64,000 nucleotides of DNA from Streptomyces sp. NBC_01276 (GCF_041435355.1 NZ_CP108442.1:3658001-3722000), one strand, 5' to 3'; counted from the stretch's first letter, positions 1 to 9,692 are shown. Notes: a model not told the origin generated them from the sequence alone. Program-made: numbers and translations.

Positions 1-88
1 GGGCGGCCGCCGCCGCGGGGACCACCGCGACCAGCAGCGTCGCGAGCACGGCGGCCAGGAGGCACCACACACGACGGCGGCGGGACAC
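1..88 (-). CDS. Partial secreted-protein gene (5' end only)
   Basis: Reading the minus strand from the GTG at 88 gives 29 residues that form a textbook signal peptide: an Arg run (SRRRR), a hydrophobic core (CLLAAVLATLLVAVV) and an Ala-rich end. The frame stays open to the window edge, so the mature protein is not visible and no function can be given. A purine-rich GAGAGG lies about 9 bases upstream of the GTG as a possible ribosome-binding site. It is divergent from hrpA, with about 110 bases between the two starts. Confidence 0.6.
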   Translation of the reverse strand, partial: MSRRRRVWCLLAAVLATLLVAVVPAAAAA

Positions 89-199
89 GGTGGGCTGCCT
101 CTCACTTGCGCAAACGGGGGGACTCGTCCCGAAATGGTACGGGGAGGGGCACAAATGCGTTCGCCACCCGCCCGGCCCAGGTGAGATCCTCGACCAGGT

Positions 200-3100
200 A
201 TGTCTACTTCCTTCGCCGCCCTGCAGACGCTTCTCGGTGAGATCTCCCTCCGTGACGCGCACCGCCTCGGCCGCCGCCTCGAAGGCGCCCGCCGCATCCG
301 CAAGCCCGAGGCCAAGCAGGCCGTGCTCGACGAGATCGCCGCGGAGGCCACCAAGGCCGCCGAGCGACTGGCCGGCCGTGCCTCGCGGATGCCGGAGGTC
401 ACGTATCCCGAGAACCTGCCCGTCAGCCAGAAGAAGGACGAGATCGCCGAGGCGATACGCGACCACCAGGTCGTGATCGTCGCGGGCGAGACCGGCTCCG
501 GCAAGACCACGCAGATCCCCAAGATCTGCATGGAGCTGGGGCGCGGTGTCCGGGGCATGATCGGGCACACCCAGCCCCGCCGGATCGCCGCCCGCACGGT
601 GGCGGAGCGGATCGCCGAGGAGCTGAGGTCCGAGATCGGGCAGACCGTCGGCTGGAAGGTCCGGTTCACCGACCAGGTGGACCAGGACGCGACCTTCGTG
701 AAGCTGATGACGGACGGCATCCTGCTCGCCGAGATCCAGACGGACCGCGAGCTGCGCGCCTACGACACGATCATCATCGACGAGGCGCACGAGCGGTCCC
801 TGAACATCGACTTCCTGCTCGGTTACCTGGCGACGCTGCTGCCCAAGCGCCCCGACCTGAAGGTCGTCATCACCTCGGCGACCATCGACCCCGAGCGGTT
901 CTCCCGGCACTTCGGGGACGCGCCGATCGTCGAGGTCAGCGGGCGGACGTACCCGGTGGAGGTCCGCTACCGGCCGCTGCTGGAGGAGGACTCCGAGGAC
1001 GCCGACCGCGACCAGATCACCGCGATCTGCGAGGCCGTCGACGAACTCCAGGGGGAGGGGCCGGGCGACATCCTGGTGTTCCTCTCCGGTGAGCGCGAGA
1101 TCCGGGACACGGCGGACGCGCTGGAGAAGCGCAAGCTCCGTTCCACCGAGGTGCTCCCCCTCTACGCCCGCCTCTCGCACGCCGAGCAGCACCGGGTGTT
1201 CCAGCAGCACACGGGCCGGCGGATCGTCCTGGCGACGAACGTCGCGGAGACGTCCCTGACGGTCCCCGGCATCAAGTACGTGATCGACCCGGGCACGGCC
1301 CGCATCTCGCGCTACAGCCACCGCACCAAGGTGCAGCGGCTGCCCATCGAGCGGATCTCGCAGGCCAGCGCCAACCAGCGCAAGGGCCGCTGCGGCCGTA
1401 CCAGCGACGGCATCTGCATCCGGCTCTACTCCGAGGCCGACTTCACCGCCCGTCCGGAGTTCACGGACGCCGAGATCCTGCGCACCAACCTGGCGTCCGT
1501 CATCCTCCAGATGACCGCGGCGGGCCTGGGCGAGATCGAGAAGTTCCCCTTCATCGACCCGCCGGACCACCGCAACATCCGGGACGGCGTGCAGCTGCTC
1601 CAGGAGCTGGGCGCGCTGGACCCGGCCGAGAAGGACCACCGCAAGCGGCTCACCCCGATGGGCCGCCAGCTGTCCCAGTTGCCCGTGGACCCGCGGCTGG
1701 CGCGCATGGTGGTGGAGGCGGACAAGAACAACTGCGTCCGCGAGGTCATGGTGATCGCGGCGGCGCTGTCGATCCAGGACCCGCGCGAGCGGCCCTCGGA
1801 CAAGCAGACGCAGGCGGACCAGAACCACGCCCGCTTCAAGGACGAGACGAGCGACTTCCTCTCGTTCCTGAACATGTGGCGCTACGTCCGCGAGCAGCAG
1901 AAGGAACGCGGCTCGTCGTCCTTCCGCCGGATGTGCAAGCAGGAGTACCTGAATTTCCTGCGCATCCGCGAATGGCAGGACATCTACTCGCAGCTGCGTA
2001 CGGTCGCCAAGACGATGGGGATCCACGTCAACGAGGCGGACGGCGCCGAGACGAACATCCACATCTCGCTGCTGGCCGGCCTGCTGTCGCACATCGGCCT
2101 GAAGGACACCGACAAGAACGAGTACCTGGGCGCCCGCTCGGCGAAGTTCGCGGTCTTCCCGGGCTCCTCCCTCTTCAAGAAGCAGCCGAAGTTCCTGATG
2201 TCGGCGGAGCTGGTCGAGACCTCGCGGCTGTGGGCGCGGGTGAACGCGAAGGTGGAGCCCGAGTGGGTGGAGCCGCTCGCGCAGCACCTGATCAAGCGCA
2301 CGTACAGCGAGCCGCACTGGGAGAAGGACCAGGCGGCGGTGATGGCGTACGAGAAGGTGACCCTGTACGGGGTGCCGATCGTCGCCCAGCGGAAGATCAA
2401 CTACGGCCGCATCGACCCCGAGGTCTCGCGGGAGCTGTTCATCCGCAACGCGCTGGTCGAGGGCGACTGGCGCACGCACCACAAGTTCTACGCCGACAAC
2501 CGCAAGCTCCTCACCGAGGTGGAGGAGCTGGAGAACCGGGCGCGGCGCCGGGACATCGTGGTCGACGACGAGACCCTCTTCGACTTCTACGACCAGCGCA
2601 TCCCGGAGCACGTGGTCTCGGGGGCGCACTTCGACTCCTGGTGGAAGCACAAGAAGCGCGAGGAGCCCGAACTCCTCGACTTCGAGCGCGAGATGCTGCT
2701 CACGGAGAAGGCGGCCGGGGTCACCAAGGCCGACTACCCGGACAGCTGGCAGCAGGGCCGGCTGAAGTTCCGGGTGACCTACCAGTTCGAGCCGGGCGCG
2801 GACGCGGACGGCGTGACCGTCCACATCCCGCTCCAGGTGCTGAACCAGGTCACGGACGAGGGCTTCGACTGGCAGATCCCGGGGCTGCGCGAGGAGGTCG
2901 TCACCGAGCTGATCCGTTCGCTGCCGAAGCCGATCCGCCGGCACTACGTACCGGCGCCGAACTTCGCGACCCGCTTCCTGGACACGGCCGTCCCCCTGCA
3001 GGAGCCGCTGCACGTGACGCTGGCGCGGGAGCTGCACCGGATGGTCGGGGTGCCGGTCTCGGCCGACGACTTCGACCTGACCCGGATCCCGGACCACCTG

Positions 3101-4123
3101 AAGATCACTTTCCGGATCGTCGACGAGCGGCGCAAGAAGCTCGCCGAGGACAAGGACCTGGAGGCCCTGCGGCTCTCCCTGAAGCCCAAGGCCCGCCAGG
3201 CCCTGTCCAAGGCCGCGGCGGCCACCGCCGAGCGGGCGGGCGGGGAGTCGCTGGAGCGCTCCGGGCTGACCGACTGGACGATCGGCACCCTGACCCGGGT
3301 GTTCGAGACCCGTCGGGCGGGCCAGCCGGTGAAGGCGTACCCGGCGCTGGTGGACGAAGGGACCAGCGTCTGCGTACGGCTCTTCGACACCGAGGCCGAG
3401 CAGCAGCAGGCCATGTGGCTGGGCACCCGGAGGCTGATCCTCCTCAACATCCCGGTGAACCCAGCGAAGTTCGCCTCGGACAAGCTCACCAACCAGCAGA
3501 AGCTGGCCCTGTCCCGCAACCCGCACGGCTCCATCCAGGCCCTGTTCGACGACTGCGCCACGGCGGCGGCCGACAGGCTGATCGCCGACCACGGCGGCCC
3601 GGCCTGGGACGAGGCGGGCTTCCGGAAGCTCTACGACGCGGTGCGGGCCGACCTGGTGGACACGACCGTACGGGCCGTCGCCCAGGTGCAGCAGGTGCTC
3701 GCCGCCTGGCAGGCGTGCGAGCGGCGGCTGAAGGCGACCAACAGCCTGGCCCTGATGGCGAACGTCGCGGACGTGAAGGCGCAGCTGGCGGCCCTGGTGC
3801 CGGCCGGCTTCGTGACCCTCGCGGGCCTGCGCCGGCTGCCGGACCTGATGCGGTACCTCGTGGCGGCCGACCGGCGGCTCCAGCAGATGCCGACGGGCGC
3901 CCAGCGCGACACCACGCGCATGGAGAAGGTCCACGAGATGCGGGACGAGTACCTGTGGCTGCTGGAGCAGTTGCCGAAGGGCCGCCCGGTGCCGGAGGCG
4001 GTCACCGAGATCCGCTGGATGATCGAGGAACTGCGGGTCAGCTACTTCGCCCACGCGCTCGGGACGGCCTACCCGATCTCCGACAAACGCATCGTGAAGG
4101 CGGTCGACGCCCTCGCCCCGTGA
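200..4123 (+). CDS. hrpA: ATP-dependent RNA helicase HrpA (DEAH family)
   Basis: A 1307-residue DEAH-box helicase of the length expected for bacterial HrpA. Visible helicase motifs are Walker A GETGSGKT (about residues 96-103), DEAH (about 194), the SAT motif (about 225) and motif VI QRKGRCGR (about 393). The helicase core is followed by HA2/OB-fold regions and the long C-terminal DUF3418 extension typical of HrpA. The family uses ATP to remodel RNA or rescue stalled ribosomes in the cytoplasm; the role in Streptomyces is inferred from the family. The ATG at 200 fits the family N-terminus. It is transcribed toward tRNA-Asp, apparently as a single gene. Confidence 0.95.
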   Translation: MSTSFAALQTLLGEISLRDAHRLGRRLEGARRIRKPEAKQAVLDEIAAEATKAAERLAGRASRMPEVTYPENLPVSQKKDEIAEAIRDHQVVIVAGETGSGKTTQIPKICMELGRGVRGMIGHTQPRRIAARTVAERIAEELRSEIGQTVGWKVRFTDQVDQDATFVKLMTDGILLAEIQTDRELRAYDTIIIDEAHERSLNIDFLLGYLATLLPKRPDLKVVITSATIDPERFSRHFGDAPIVEVSGRTYPVEVRYRPLLEEDSEDADRDQITAICEAVDELQGEGPGDILVFLSGEREIRDTADALEKRKLRSTEVLPLYARLSHAEQHRVFQQHTGRRIVLATNVAETSLTVPGIKYVIDPGTARISRYSHRTKVQRLPIERISQASANQRKGRCGRTSDGICIRLYSEADFTARPEFTDAEILRTNLASVILQMTAAGLGEIEKFPFIDPPDHRNIRDGVQLLQELGALDPAEKDHRKRLTPMGRQLSQLPVDPRLARMVVEADKNNCVREVMVIAAALSIQDPRERPSDKQTQADQNHARFKDETSDFLSFLNMWRYVREQQKERGSSSFRRMCKQEYLNFLRIREWQDIYSQLRTVAKTMGIHVNEADGAETNIHISLLAGLLSHIGLKDTDKNEYLGARSAKFAVFPGSSLFKKQPKFLMSAELVETSRLWARVNAKVEPEWVEPLAQHLIKRTYSEPHWEKDQAAVMAYEKVTLYGVPIVAQRKINYGRIDPEVSRELFIRNALVEGDWRTHHKFYADNRKLLTEVEELENRARRRDIVVDDETLFDFYDQRIPEHVVSGAHFDSWWKHKKREEPELLDFEREMLLTEKAAGVTKADYPDSWQQGRLKFRVTYQFEPGADADGVTVHIPLQVLNQVTDEGFDWQIPGLREEVVTELIRSLPKPIRRHYVPAPNFATRFLDTAVPLQEPLHVTLARELHRMVGVPVSADDFDLTRIPDHLKITFRIVDERRKKLAEDKDLEALRLSLKPKARQALSKAAAATAERAGGESLERSGLTDWTIGTLTRVFETRRAGQPVKAYPALVDEGTSVCVRLFDTEAEQQQAMWLGTRRLILLNIPVNPAKFASDKLTNQQKLALSRNPHGSIQALFDDCATAAADRLIADHGGPAWDEAGFRKLYDAVRADLVDTTVRAVAQVQQVLAAWQACERRLKATNSLALMANVADVKAQLAALVPAGFVTLAGLRRLPDLMRYLVAADRRLQQMPTGAQRDTTRMEKVHEMRDEYLWLLEQLPKGRPVPEAVTEIRWMIEELRVSYFAHALGTAYPISDKRIVKAVDALAP

Positions 4124-4192
4124 TCGGGTTCGACCGCACCCCCTGACCTGCTGTACAGTGTCATTCGCAGCCGGGCAATCGGCCGCGAACGA

Positions 4193-4266
4193 GGACCTGT
4201 GGAGCAGTTGGTTAGCTCGCCACCCTGTCAAGGTGGAGGTCGCGGGTTCAAGTCCCGTCAGGTTCG
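4193..4266 (+). tRNA. tRNA-Asp (GTC)
   Basis: A full cloverleaf can be drawn. The acceptor GGACCTG pairs with CAGGTTC (one G-T), the D stem is GAGC/GCTC, and the anticodon stem is CCACC/GGTGG with loop CTGTCAA, so the anticodon is GTC. The T arm GCGGG/CCCGT has loop TTCAAGT. The discriminator is G; the genome continues CAG, so CCA is not encoded. A strong hairpin follows directly. Confidence 0.95.
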
Positions 4267-4272
4267 CAGAAA

Positions 4273-4312
4273 CGTCAGGGCCCGTATTCCGCAAGGGATA
4301 CGGGCCCTGACG
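4273..4312 (+). terminator. Hairpin terminator after tRNA-Asp
   Basis: An 18-bp stem (CGTCAGGGCCCGTATTCC against GGGATACGGGCCCTGACG, one T-G pair) closed by a GCAA tetraloop starts 7 bases after the tRNA. There is no U tract, which is common in Streptomyces terminators. Confidence 0.8.
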
Positions 4313-4753
4313 CGTTCCCGGGTACCGCCCCCGGGAGGGGCGGGGGCACCCCCGGCACCCCCCGTGCCCGCATGATCACCCAGCCGATCGCGCGGCGACC
4401 CCGAACGGCCCTGAGGGCCCTTCAGCGGTCGCCGGGAGCCCCTCACTGCCCTTGCACCCCCCTCCCGGCCCCACGGGGCCTCCAGGGGCCTTCCAGCGGC
4501 TCGGGCTACACCTGTCACCCGGGAGGGCAAATCCCCCCGTCCGCGGGAGTCGCTCTGCACCGGAGATCCCCTTACGGGGCGCATTGCCGGATGTACAAGA
4601 GTTATCAGCTGTGACGGGAGTCACCACACGAATTTTCGGGACCCGCACGTTTATCGGACCCCTACGCTCGCTCGATTTAATATGTGCAATGGCACCCATC
4701 CCCGCCGGCACCCCTGAGGCCGCGGGACGGCACCCCCTCCGGACATAAAAAAA
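4313..4753. other. Intergenic stretch between tRNA-Asp and bldC terminators
   Basis: No convincing gene is seen; the open frames here lack coding-like codon use. The stretch has short GC-rich inverted repeats (for example GGCGACC and GGTCGCC about 25 bases apart around 4396-4434) and turns more AT-rich near 4620-4690. No promoter is assigned. Confidence 0.5.
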
Positions 4754-4787
4754 GATCGCGCTGGACCCGGCGGAGTCCAGCGCGATC
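4754..4787 (-). terminator. Terminator of bldC
   Basis: GATCGCGCTGGAC pairs perfectly with GTCCAGCGCGATC (13 bp) around an 8-base loop. A run of seven A's at 4747-4753 gives a U tract for transcription on the minus strand, so this is an intrinsic terminator for bldC, about 105 bases past its stop codon. Confidence 0.9.
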
Positions 4788-4893
4788 GACGGTGTGGCCT
4801 GTTGGGGCAAGCTCCACCGTATGAAGCCATGTGGGTTTCATCGGATTGGGGGACCCGATACGAACCCGTTTAAAGCAGTGGTGCTGCGGGACC

Positions 4894-5100
4894 TCAGGCC
4901 TCGCTGCGCTGCTGCGGAATTCCCGCGAGCAGTGCGCGAACCTCGGCCTCGCGGTAACGGCGGTGTCCACCCAGGGTGCGGATGGACGTGAGCTTGCCAG
5001 CCTTGGCCCAGCGGGTGACCGTCTTCGGGTCCACGCGGAACATCGTGGCAACCTCAGCCGGGGTCAGCAGCGGCTCGGCATCAGGGGTGCGAGCGGTCAT
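4894..5100 (-). CDS. bldC: BldC, MerR-type developmental DNA-binding protein
   Basis: A 68-residue protein consisting only of a MerR-like winged helix-turn-helix (LTPAEVATMFRVDPKTVTRW, then GHRRYREAEVRALL), matching Streptomyces BldC. BldC binds DNA cooperatively as direct-repeat oligomers and holds back premature entry into development (family knowledge). The ATG at 5100 is chosen because a strong GAGGAGG ribosome-binding site lies about 7 bases upstream and the protein then has the expected length. A longer in-frame reading to 5229 lacks such a site. A long upstream region with phased half-sites suggests complex regulation. Confidence 0.96.
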   Translation of the reverse strand: MTARTPDAEPLLTPAEVATMFRVDPKTVTRWAKAGKLTSIRTLGGHRRYREAEVRALLAGIPQQRSEA

Positions 5101-5679
5101 GAGCGGCCTCCTCGGGAGAACCGAACCATCTCGGTTCTTTCCTCTAAATTCTGCACCTTGGCCCGCGTTGCCCGAAATGGACATACGCAGGCCGAGTCGG
5201 TTATAGGACGAACGGCTTGTCCTCGGCACTACAACTACACCATCCGTCCAGCCCCAAGGGCCAAACCGATGGAATTGCCCTCCGAGGTGTTCATCAGCGG
5301 CGGAAGCCGATGGACCGCCCCATAACGGACAGTCACCCCACTGTGACGATCAGTCACAGAGCGATCAGGAGTCGTCAGACCCCCCATAGAGTGCAATACC
5401 GAGCATTCCGCCCTTAGTTGGGCGGAAGGAACCCTCCCCGGACTCCTTGTCCTATTTTGGCACGAGGGTAGGGGAAGGGCGCAAGGGTGTAGATAGTGCG
5501 TTCCGTCACGCTTGGGCCAATGGCCCGTATCAGGACGTAGGTCCTGGAACTAAGACCCTAATGTGGTGATCAAGCCTCTGATCAGCCACTTGTGCCCGAT
5601 CAGCCGATGACAACCGATACGGGCGATACACCCCGCGCCCGAAAGGGGGTGCGGCCACCGTCACACGATGCCTCATCCG
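5101..5679. other. Long bldC upstream region, no gene
   Basis: Nearly 580 bases without a supported gene. It holds alternating GTCAC/GTGAC half-sites (5332-5357), a perfect hairpin TTCCGCCC-TTAGTT-GGGCGGAA (5406-5427) and a small inverted repeat CAGGAC-GTAG-GTCCTG (5531-5546). The motif GATCAG occurs three times between 5570 and 5605. It is presumably the bldC promoter region plus the 3' region of the convergently oriented upstream gene. Confidence 0.55.
5332..5359. promoter_or_regulatory. Three helically phased GTCAC half-sites upstream of bldC
   Basis: GTCAC (5332-5336), GTGAC (5343-5347) and GTCAC (5353-5357) alternate in orientation at 10-11 bp centre spacing. The last two form a perfect CTGTGAC-N5-GTCACAG inverted repeat (5341-5359). 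They lie about 230 bp upstream of the bldC start. TCAC/GTGA pairs resemble BldD boxes, but the spacer is one base longer than the published consensus. Confidence 0.45.
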
Positions 5680-6513
5680 TCAGTTCGCGAACAGTCTCTC
5701 CCGCACCTTTCGCCAGCGCAGTGCCAGTTCGACGTACACCTGCGACGCCCCGTCGAGGTCCCCCGCCCGCAACGCCGCGATCCCCTCCGCCAGATCGCGG
5801 GCCGACCGGTCCTCGGCCAGCCCGTCAGCGGGCAACGCGTGCAGCAGCCCGCCGTAGTCCAGTTCGACCATCGACCGGGGATGGAACTCCTCCAGCCAGC
5901 TGCCGACCTCCACCAGCCCCTCGGCCAGCGGCCCGTACCCCTCCGCCTGCCGCAGCGTCCGCAGCGCCCTGGCCAGGCGCCGCCGGGCCTGCACCATCGG
6001 CGTCCGGTAGCGCAGCCGTTCGCCCGGCAGGTACTCCCGCTCCTCGTCCGCCACCAGCACGAACCAGCGCAGCGGCACCTGCCACACCCCCGTGCGGATC
6101 CACGGGCGCGCGTCCGGGTTCCGCTCGCGCCACGCCTCGTACTCCTCGGCGGCCCGGCGGCGGGTCTCCGCCGGAAGGGCCGCGTCGAGGACCGGCGGGG
6201 GGAAGGAATCCGCCAGCTCCCGCAGCGCCAGCCAGCCGCGCAGCCGGGTCCGCCAGGGGCAGACCAGCAGCGACCCGTCCAGCTCCGTGGTGAAGGCGTC
6301 CGCGCTCTCGTGCGCCGGGACCCCCACCACGGGCACGCGCACCAGATCGGAGAGGGACCGTCGCAGTTCGTCCTGGGCCGTCGGGGCCGTCCCGCGCCGG
6401 GCGTAGTCCGCCCAGTGGGTCCGCTCCGGCTCCGGGAAGGCCGCCAAGGGCTCGTAGACCCGCAGGTAGGAGGCGTACGGGACGACCGGCGCGGGGCGGG
6501 GGGAATCGTTCAC
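5680..6513 (-). CDS. Conserved hypothetical protein
   Basis: A 277-residue protein rich in Arg, Glu and Trp, with no signal peptide or membrane segment. I recognise no catalytic motif. It lies between bldC and valine dehydrogenase, where Streptomyces genomes carry an uncharacterised conserved gene. The start is the GTG at 6513, preceded by purine-rich bases. Codon use is strongly coding-like. Function is unknown. Confidence 0.8.
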   Translation of the reverse strand: MNDSPRPAPVVPYASYLRVYEPLAAFPEPERTHWADYARRGTAPTAQDELRRSLSDLVRVPVVGVPAHESADAFTTELDGSLLVCPWRTRLRGWLALRELADSFPPPVLDAALPAETRRRAAEEYEAWRERNPDARPWIRTGVWQVPLRWFVLVADEEREYLPGERLRYRTPMVQARRRLARALRTLRQAEGYGPLAEGLVEVGSWLEEFHPRSMVELDYGGLLHALPADGLAEDRSARDLAEGIAALRAGDLDGASQVYVELALRWRKVRERLFAN

Positions 6514-6748
6514 GCTCTCGTACTCCCCCCATTTGGGGCCCGGTTCACCTCAGGGGCGCCCGATGCCCCGCCGGCCCGCTGCGCGCCGCGGTCCGGACCC
6601 TTCCCGGGGACCGGGGACCGGGGCCGGTCACACGGGAGTGTTCCGATCCCCGGACAGGGGCCACTCCCGCGCGCCGCAGGTCTTACTCTGCTCCCAGTGC
6701 GCCCTCCCCCACCCGCAGGGCGGGCGTCCTTTCCGCCGCATCTCTTCC

Positions 6749-7873
6749 ATGGGAGTCACCACCGTGACCGAAATGACCGACGGCGTCCTGCACACCCTGT
6801 TCCGCAGCGAACAGGGCGGCCACGAGCAAGTCGTGCTGTGCCAGGACCGAGCCTCAGGCCTCAAGGCCGTCATCGCCATCCACTCCACCGCCCTGGGCCC
6901 CGCCCTCGGCGGCACGCGGTTCCACGCGTACGCCTCCGACGAGGAGGCCGTCCGGGACGCGCTCAACCTCTCGCGCGGCATGTCGTACAAGAACGCCCTC
7001 GCCGGTCTCGACCTCGGCGGCGGCAAGGCCGTGATCATCGGCGACCCGTCGGTGCTCAAGAGCGAGGAACTGCTGCTGGCCTACGGCCGGTTCGTGGAGT
7101 CCCTCGGCGGTCGCTACGTCACCGCCTGCGACGTCGGCACGTACGTCGCCGACATGGACGTCGTCGCCCGCGAGACCCGCTGGGCCACCGGCCGCTCCCC
7201 CGAGAACGGCGGCGCCGGCGACTCCTCGGTGCTCACCGCCTTCGGCGTCTTCCAGGGCATGCGCGCCAGCGCCCAGCACCTGTGGGGCGACCCGACGCTG
7301 CGCGGCCGCAAGGTCGGCGTCGCCGGCGTCGGCAAGGTCGGCCGCCACCTGGTGGAGCACCTGCTCTCGGACGGCGCGGAGGTCGTGATCACGGACGTCC
7401 GCGAGGAGTCCGTGCGCGAGATCCTCGACAAGCACCCCGGCGGCAAGGTCACGGCGGTCGCCGACACCGAGGCGCTGATCCGCACGGAGGGCCTGGACAT
7501 CTACGCCCCCTGCGCGCTCGGCGGTGCGCTGAACGACGACTCCGTCCCGGTGCTGACCGCGACCGTCGTCTGCGGTGCGGCCAACAACCAGCTCGCCCAC
7601 CCGGGCGTCGAGAAGGACCTCGCCGACCGCGGGATCCTCTACGCGCCGGACTACGTGGTGAACGCGGGCGGTGTCATCCAGGTCGCCGACGAGCTGCACG
7701 GCTTCGACTTCGACCGGTGCAAGGCCAAGGCGGCGAAGATCTTCGACACCACTCTGGCCATATTCGCACGTGCGAAGGCGGACGGGATTCCTCCGGCCGC
7801 CGCGGCCGACCGGATCGCCGAGCAGCGCATGGCCGACGCCCTCGCCGCGCGCAACGCGGCCCGCACGGCCTAG
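6749..7873 (+). CDS. vdh: Valine (branched-chain amino acid) dehydrogenase
   Basis: A 374-residue Glu/Leu/Phe/Val dehydrogenase family enzyme that oxidatively deaminates valine and related amino acids with NAD+, supplying acyl-CoA precursors. The dimerisation/catalytic half contains GGGKAVI with the catalytic lysine. The Rossmann half contains [16 protein letters not shown] and the typical CGAANNQLA. It matches Streptomyces Vdh nearly end to end. The ATG at 6749 gives the family length; an in-frame GTG at 6764 is an alternative, and the open frame further upstream is not Vdh-like. It is a single gene with a 235-base upstream region. Confidence 0.95.
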   Translation: MGVTTVTEMTDGVLHTLFRSEQGGHEQVVLCQDRASGLKAVIAIHSTALGPALGGTRFHAYASDEEAVRDALNLSRGMSYKNALAGLDLGGGKAVIIGDPSVLKSEELLLAYGRFVESLGGRYVTACDVGTYVADMDVVARETRWATGRSPENGGAGDSSVLTAFGVFQGMRASAQHLWGDPTLRGRKVGVAGVGKVGRHLVEHLLSDGAEVVITDVREESVREILDKHPGGKVTAVADTEALIRTEGLDIYAPCALGGALNDDSVPVLTATVVCGAANNQLAHPGVEKDLADRGILYAPDYVVNAGGVIQVADELHGFDFDRCKAKAAKIFDTTLAIFARAKADGIPPAAAADRIAEQRMADALAARNAARTA

Positions 7874-8149
7874 GTCCGGCGGGACCCGCCGGGGTGCGGC
7901 GAGACGGAACTCACTGCACTTCGGCGGGTCGTGGGCCAGGAAAGCGTTAAAATCGCAGCTGACCAGCGAGTACGGGGTGTCCCGCTGGTTCTGCGCCGAG
8001 GCGTGTCATGCGGGCGGCGTACCGTATGGCCGCGGAAGCAGGTACCGTTAAACCCCTACGGACGGTCTCTCCACGGAGAGCCCGCTCCGAACCATGAACG
8101 CGTGTCAGACTCTGGGGCCGTCGAGCCCCGTCACCGAGGGGGTCGAGCC

Positions 8150-8413
8150 ATGGGGCGCGGCCGGGCCAAGGCCAAGCAGACAAAGGTCGCCCGCCAGCTG
8201 AAGTACAACAGCGGCGGGACTGACCTCTCGCGTCTGGCCAATGAGCTGGGCGCATCGCCGACAGAGCCGCTGCCTATCAGCGCGCCGGTCGAAGTCGATG
8301 ACGATCTGGACGACGACGACCCGTACGCCAAGTACGCGGATCTGTACAACAGCGATGACGACGAGGACGAGGACGAAGAGTCCGGTCCGTCGGCGCACCG
8401 TCGCGGGGCTTGA
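8150..8413 (+). CDS. DUF3073 family protein
   Basis: An 87-residue acidic protein. The N-terminus is basic and highly conserved in the family (GRGRAKAKQTKVARQLKY); the C-terminus is a run of Asp and Glu (DDDLDDDDPYAKYADLYNSDDDEDED). The charge split suggests a nucleic-acid- or protein-binding tail, but function is unknown. The ATG at 8150 follows a purine-rich GAGGGGG. The upstream 276 bases contain two GTACCGT repeats (8029-8035, 8042-8048) that may be promoter elements. It is convergent with purM, with a shared terminator. Confidence 0.9.
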   Translation: MGRGRAKAKQTKVARQLKYNSGGTDLSRLANELGASPTEPLPISAPVEVDDDLDDDDPYAKYADLYNSDDDEDEDEESGPSAHRRGA

Positions 8414-8465
8414 CGCGCAGGACTCCTGCACCGGGTTTTCCGCCCGCGGCTCCAACACCCGTAAA

Positions 8466-8511
8466 CACTGAAACCCGGTCCAGGGCTTGTGCCCCGGACC
8501 GGGTTTCAGTG
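8466..8511. terminator. Bidirectional terminator between DUF3073 gene and purM
   Basis: CACTGAAACCCGGTCC pairs perfectly with GGACCGGGTTTCAGTG (16 bp) around a 14-base loop, placed between two convergent genes. Confidence 0.85.
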
Positions 8512-8515
8512 CTGC

Positions 8516-9586
8516 TCAGACCGCGTACGAGCCGGTGAGGGTCGCGCCCTCGGCGTGGTCGCCCCGGTCGAGGATCTCGCCGGCGACCCACGCGTCGACG
8601 CCCCGGTCCGCGAGGGTGGCCAGGGCCACGTCCACCGACTCCTGCGGGACCACGGCCATCATGCCGACGCCCATGTTGAGGGTCTTCTCCAGCTCCAGCC
8701 GCTCGACCGATCCGGCCTTGCCGACCAGGTCGAAGACCGCACCCGGGGTCCAGGTGGAGCGGTCGACGGTGGCGTGCAGGTGGTCCGGGATGACCCGGGC
8801 CAGGTTCGCCGCGAGGCCGCCGCCGGTGATGTGCGAGTAGGCGTGGACCTCGGCCGTGCGGGTGAGCGCCAGGCAGTCCAGCGAGTAGATCTTGGTCGGC
8901 TCCAGCAGCTCCTCGCCGAGGGTCCGGCCGAGCTCCTCGACGTGCTGGTCCAGGGACATCCCGGCCCGGTCGAAGAGGACGTGGCGGACGAGCGAGTACC
9001 CGTTCGAGTGAAGGCCGGACGAAGCCATCGCGATGACGGCGTCACCCGTACGGATGCGATCGGCGCCCAGCAGGCGGTCGTACTCGACGACGCCGGTGCC
9101 GGCGCCCGCGACGTCGAAGTCGTCCGGGCCGAGCAGGCCCGGGTGCTCGGCGGTCTCGCCGCCGACCAGGGCGCAGCCGGCGAGGACGCAGCCCTCGGCG
9201 ATGCCCTTCACGATCGCCGCGACACGCTCGGGGTGCACCTTGCCGACGCAGATGTAGTCCGTCATGAAGAGCGGCTCGGCGCCGCAGACGACGATGTCGT
9301 CCATGACCATCGCGACCAGGTCGTGGCCGATCGTGTCGTACACGCCCATCTGGCGGGCGATGTCGACCTTGGTGCCCACCCCGTCGGTGGCCGAGGCCAG
9401 CAGCGGGCGCTCGTAGCGCTTGAGGGCGGAGGCGTCGAAGAGGCCGGCGAAGCCGCCGAGGCCGCCGAGGACCTCGGGGCGCTGCGTCTTCTTCACCCAC
9501 TCCTTCATCAGCTCGACGGCGCGGTCGCCCGCTTCGATGTCCACGCCCGCGGCTGCGTAGCTGGCACCGGTGGTCTTCTCTGTCAT
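8516..9586 (-). CDS. purM: Phosphoribosylformylglycinamidine cyclo-ligase (AIR synthase)
   Basis: A 356-residue AIR synthase that closes the imidazole ring (FGAM to AIR, ATP-dependent) in purine synthesis. The family signature SATDGVGTK (about residues 65-73) and the glycine-rich ITGGGLAANL are present, and the length is typical. The start is the ATG at 9586, which sits inside a 12-bp palindrome CTGTCATGACAG with no clear ribosome-binding site. purF lies 106 bases upstream on the same strand, separated by a hairpin, so purM is probably co-transcribed with partial attenuation. Confidence 0.97.
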   Translation of the reverse strand: MTEKTTGASYAAAGVDIEAGDRAVELMKEWVKKTQRPEVLGGLGGFAGLFDASALKRYERPLLASATDGVGTKVDIARQMGVYDTIGHDLVAMVMDDIVVCGAEPLFMTDYICVGKVHPERVAAIVKGIAEGCVLAGCALVGGETAEHPGLLGPDDFDVAGAGTGVVEYDRLLGADRIRTGDAVIAMASSGLHSNGYSLVRHVLFDRAGMSLDQHVEELGRTLGEELLEPTKIYSLDCLALTRTAEVHAYSHITGGGLAANLARVIPDHLHATVDRSTWTPGAVFDLVGKAGSVERLELEKTLNMGVGMMAVVPQESVDVALATLADRGVDAWVAGEILDRGDHAEGATLTGSYAV

Positions 9587-9623
9587 GACAGGAGAGAGCT
9601 TTCGTGTCGTTACTGCGGGTGGT

Positions 9624-9661
9624 GCTGGGCCCTGGGAGAAGCCTCAAAGACAGGGCCCAGC
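9624..9661 (-). terminator. Hairpin between purF and purM
   Basis: GCTGGGCCCTG pairs perfectly with CAGGGCCCAGC (11 bp) across a 16-base loop in the purF-purM gap. It could be a partial terminator or attenuator; there is no U tract. Confidence 0.55.
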
Positions 9662-9692
9662 GCAGGTTGAGCCGGCCGGGCGGAGCGCCGGC

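Noticed and set aside
1876..4146. Second long plus-strand frame inside hrpA
   Set aside because: It is the shifted-frame shadow of hrpA: Ala/Gly/Arg/Pro-rich, no domain, and hrpA itself is unambiguous.
4390..4440. GC-rich inverted repeats as a small RNA gene
   Set aside because: No promoter or terminator pair and no known RNA pattern.
8029..8048. Two GTACCGT repeats upstream of the DUF3073 gene as a defined operator
   Set aside because: Only 7 bases and 13 bp apart; promoter-like but not strong enough for a separate call.
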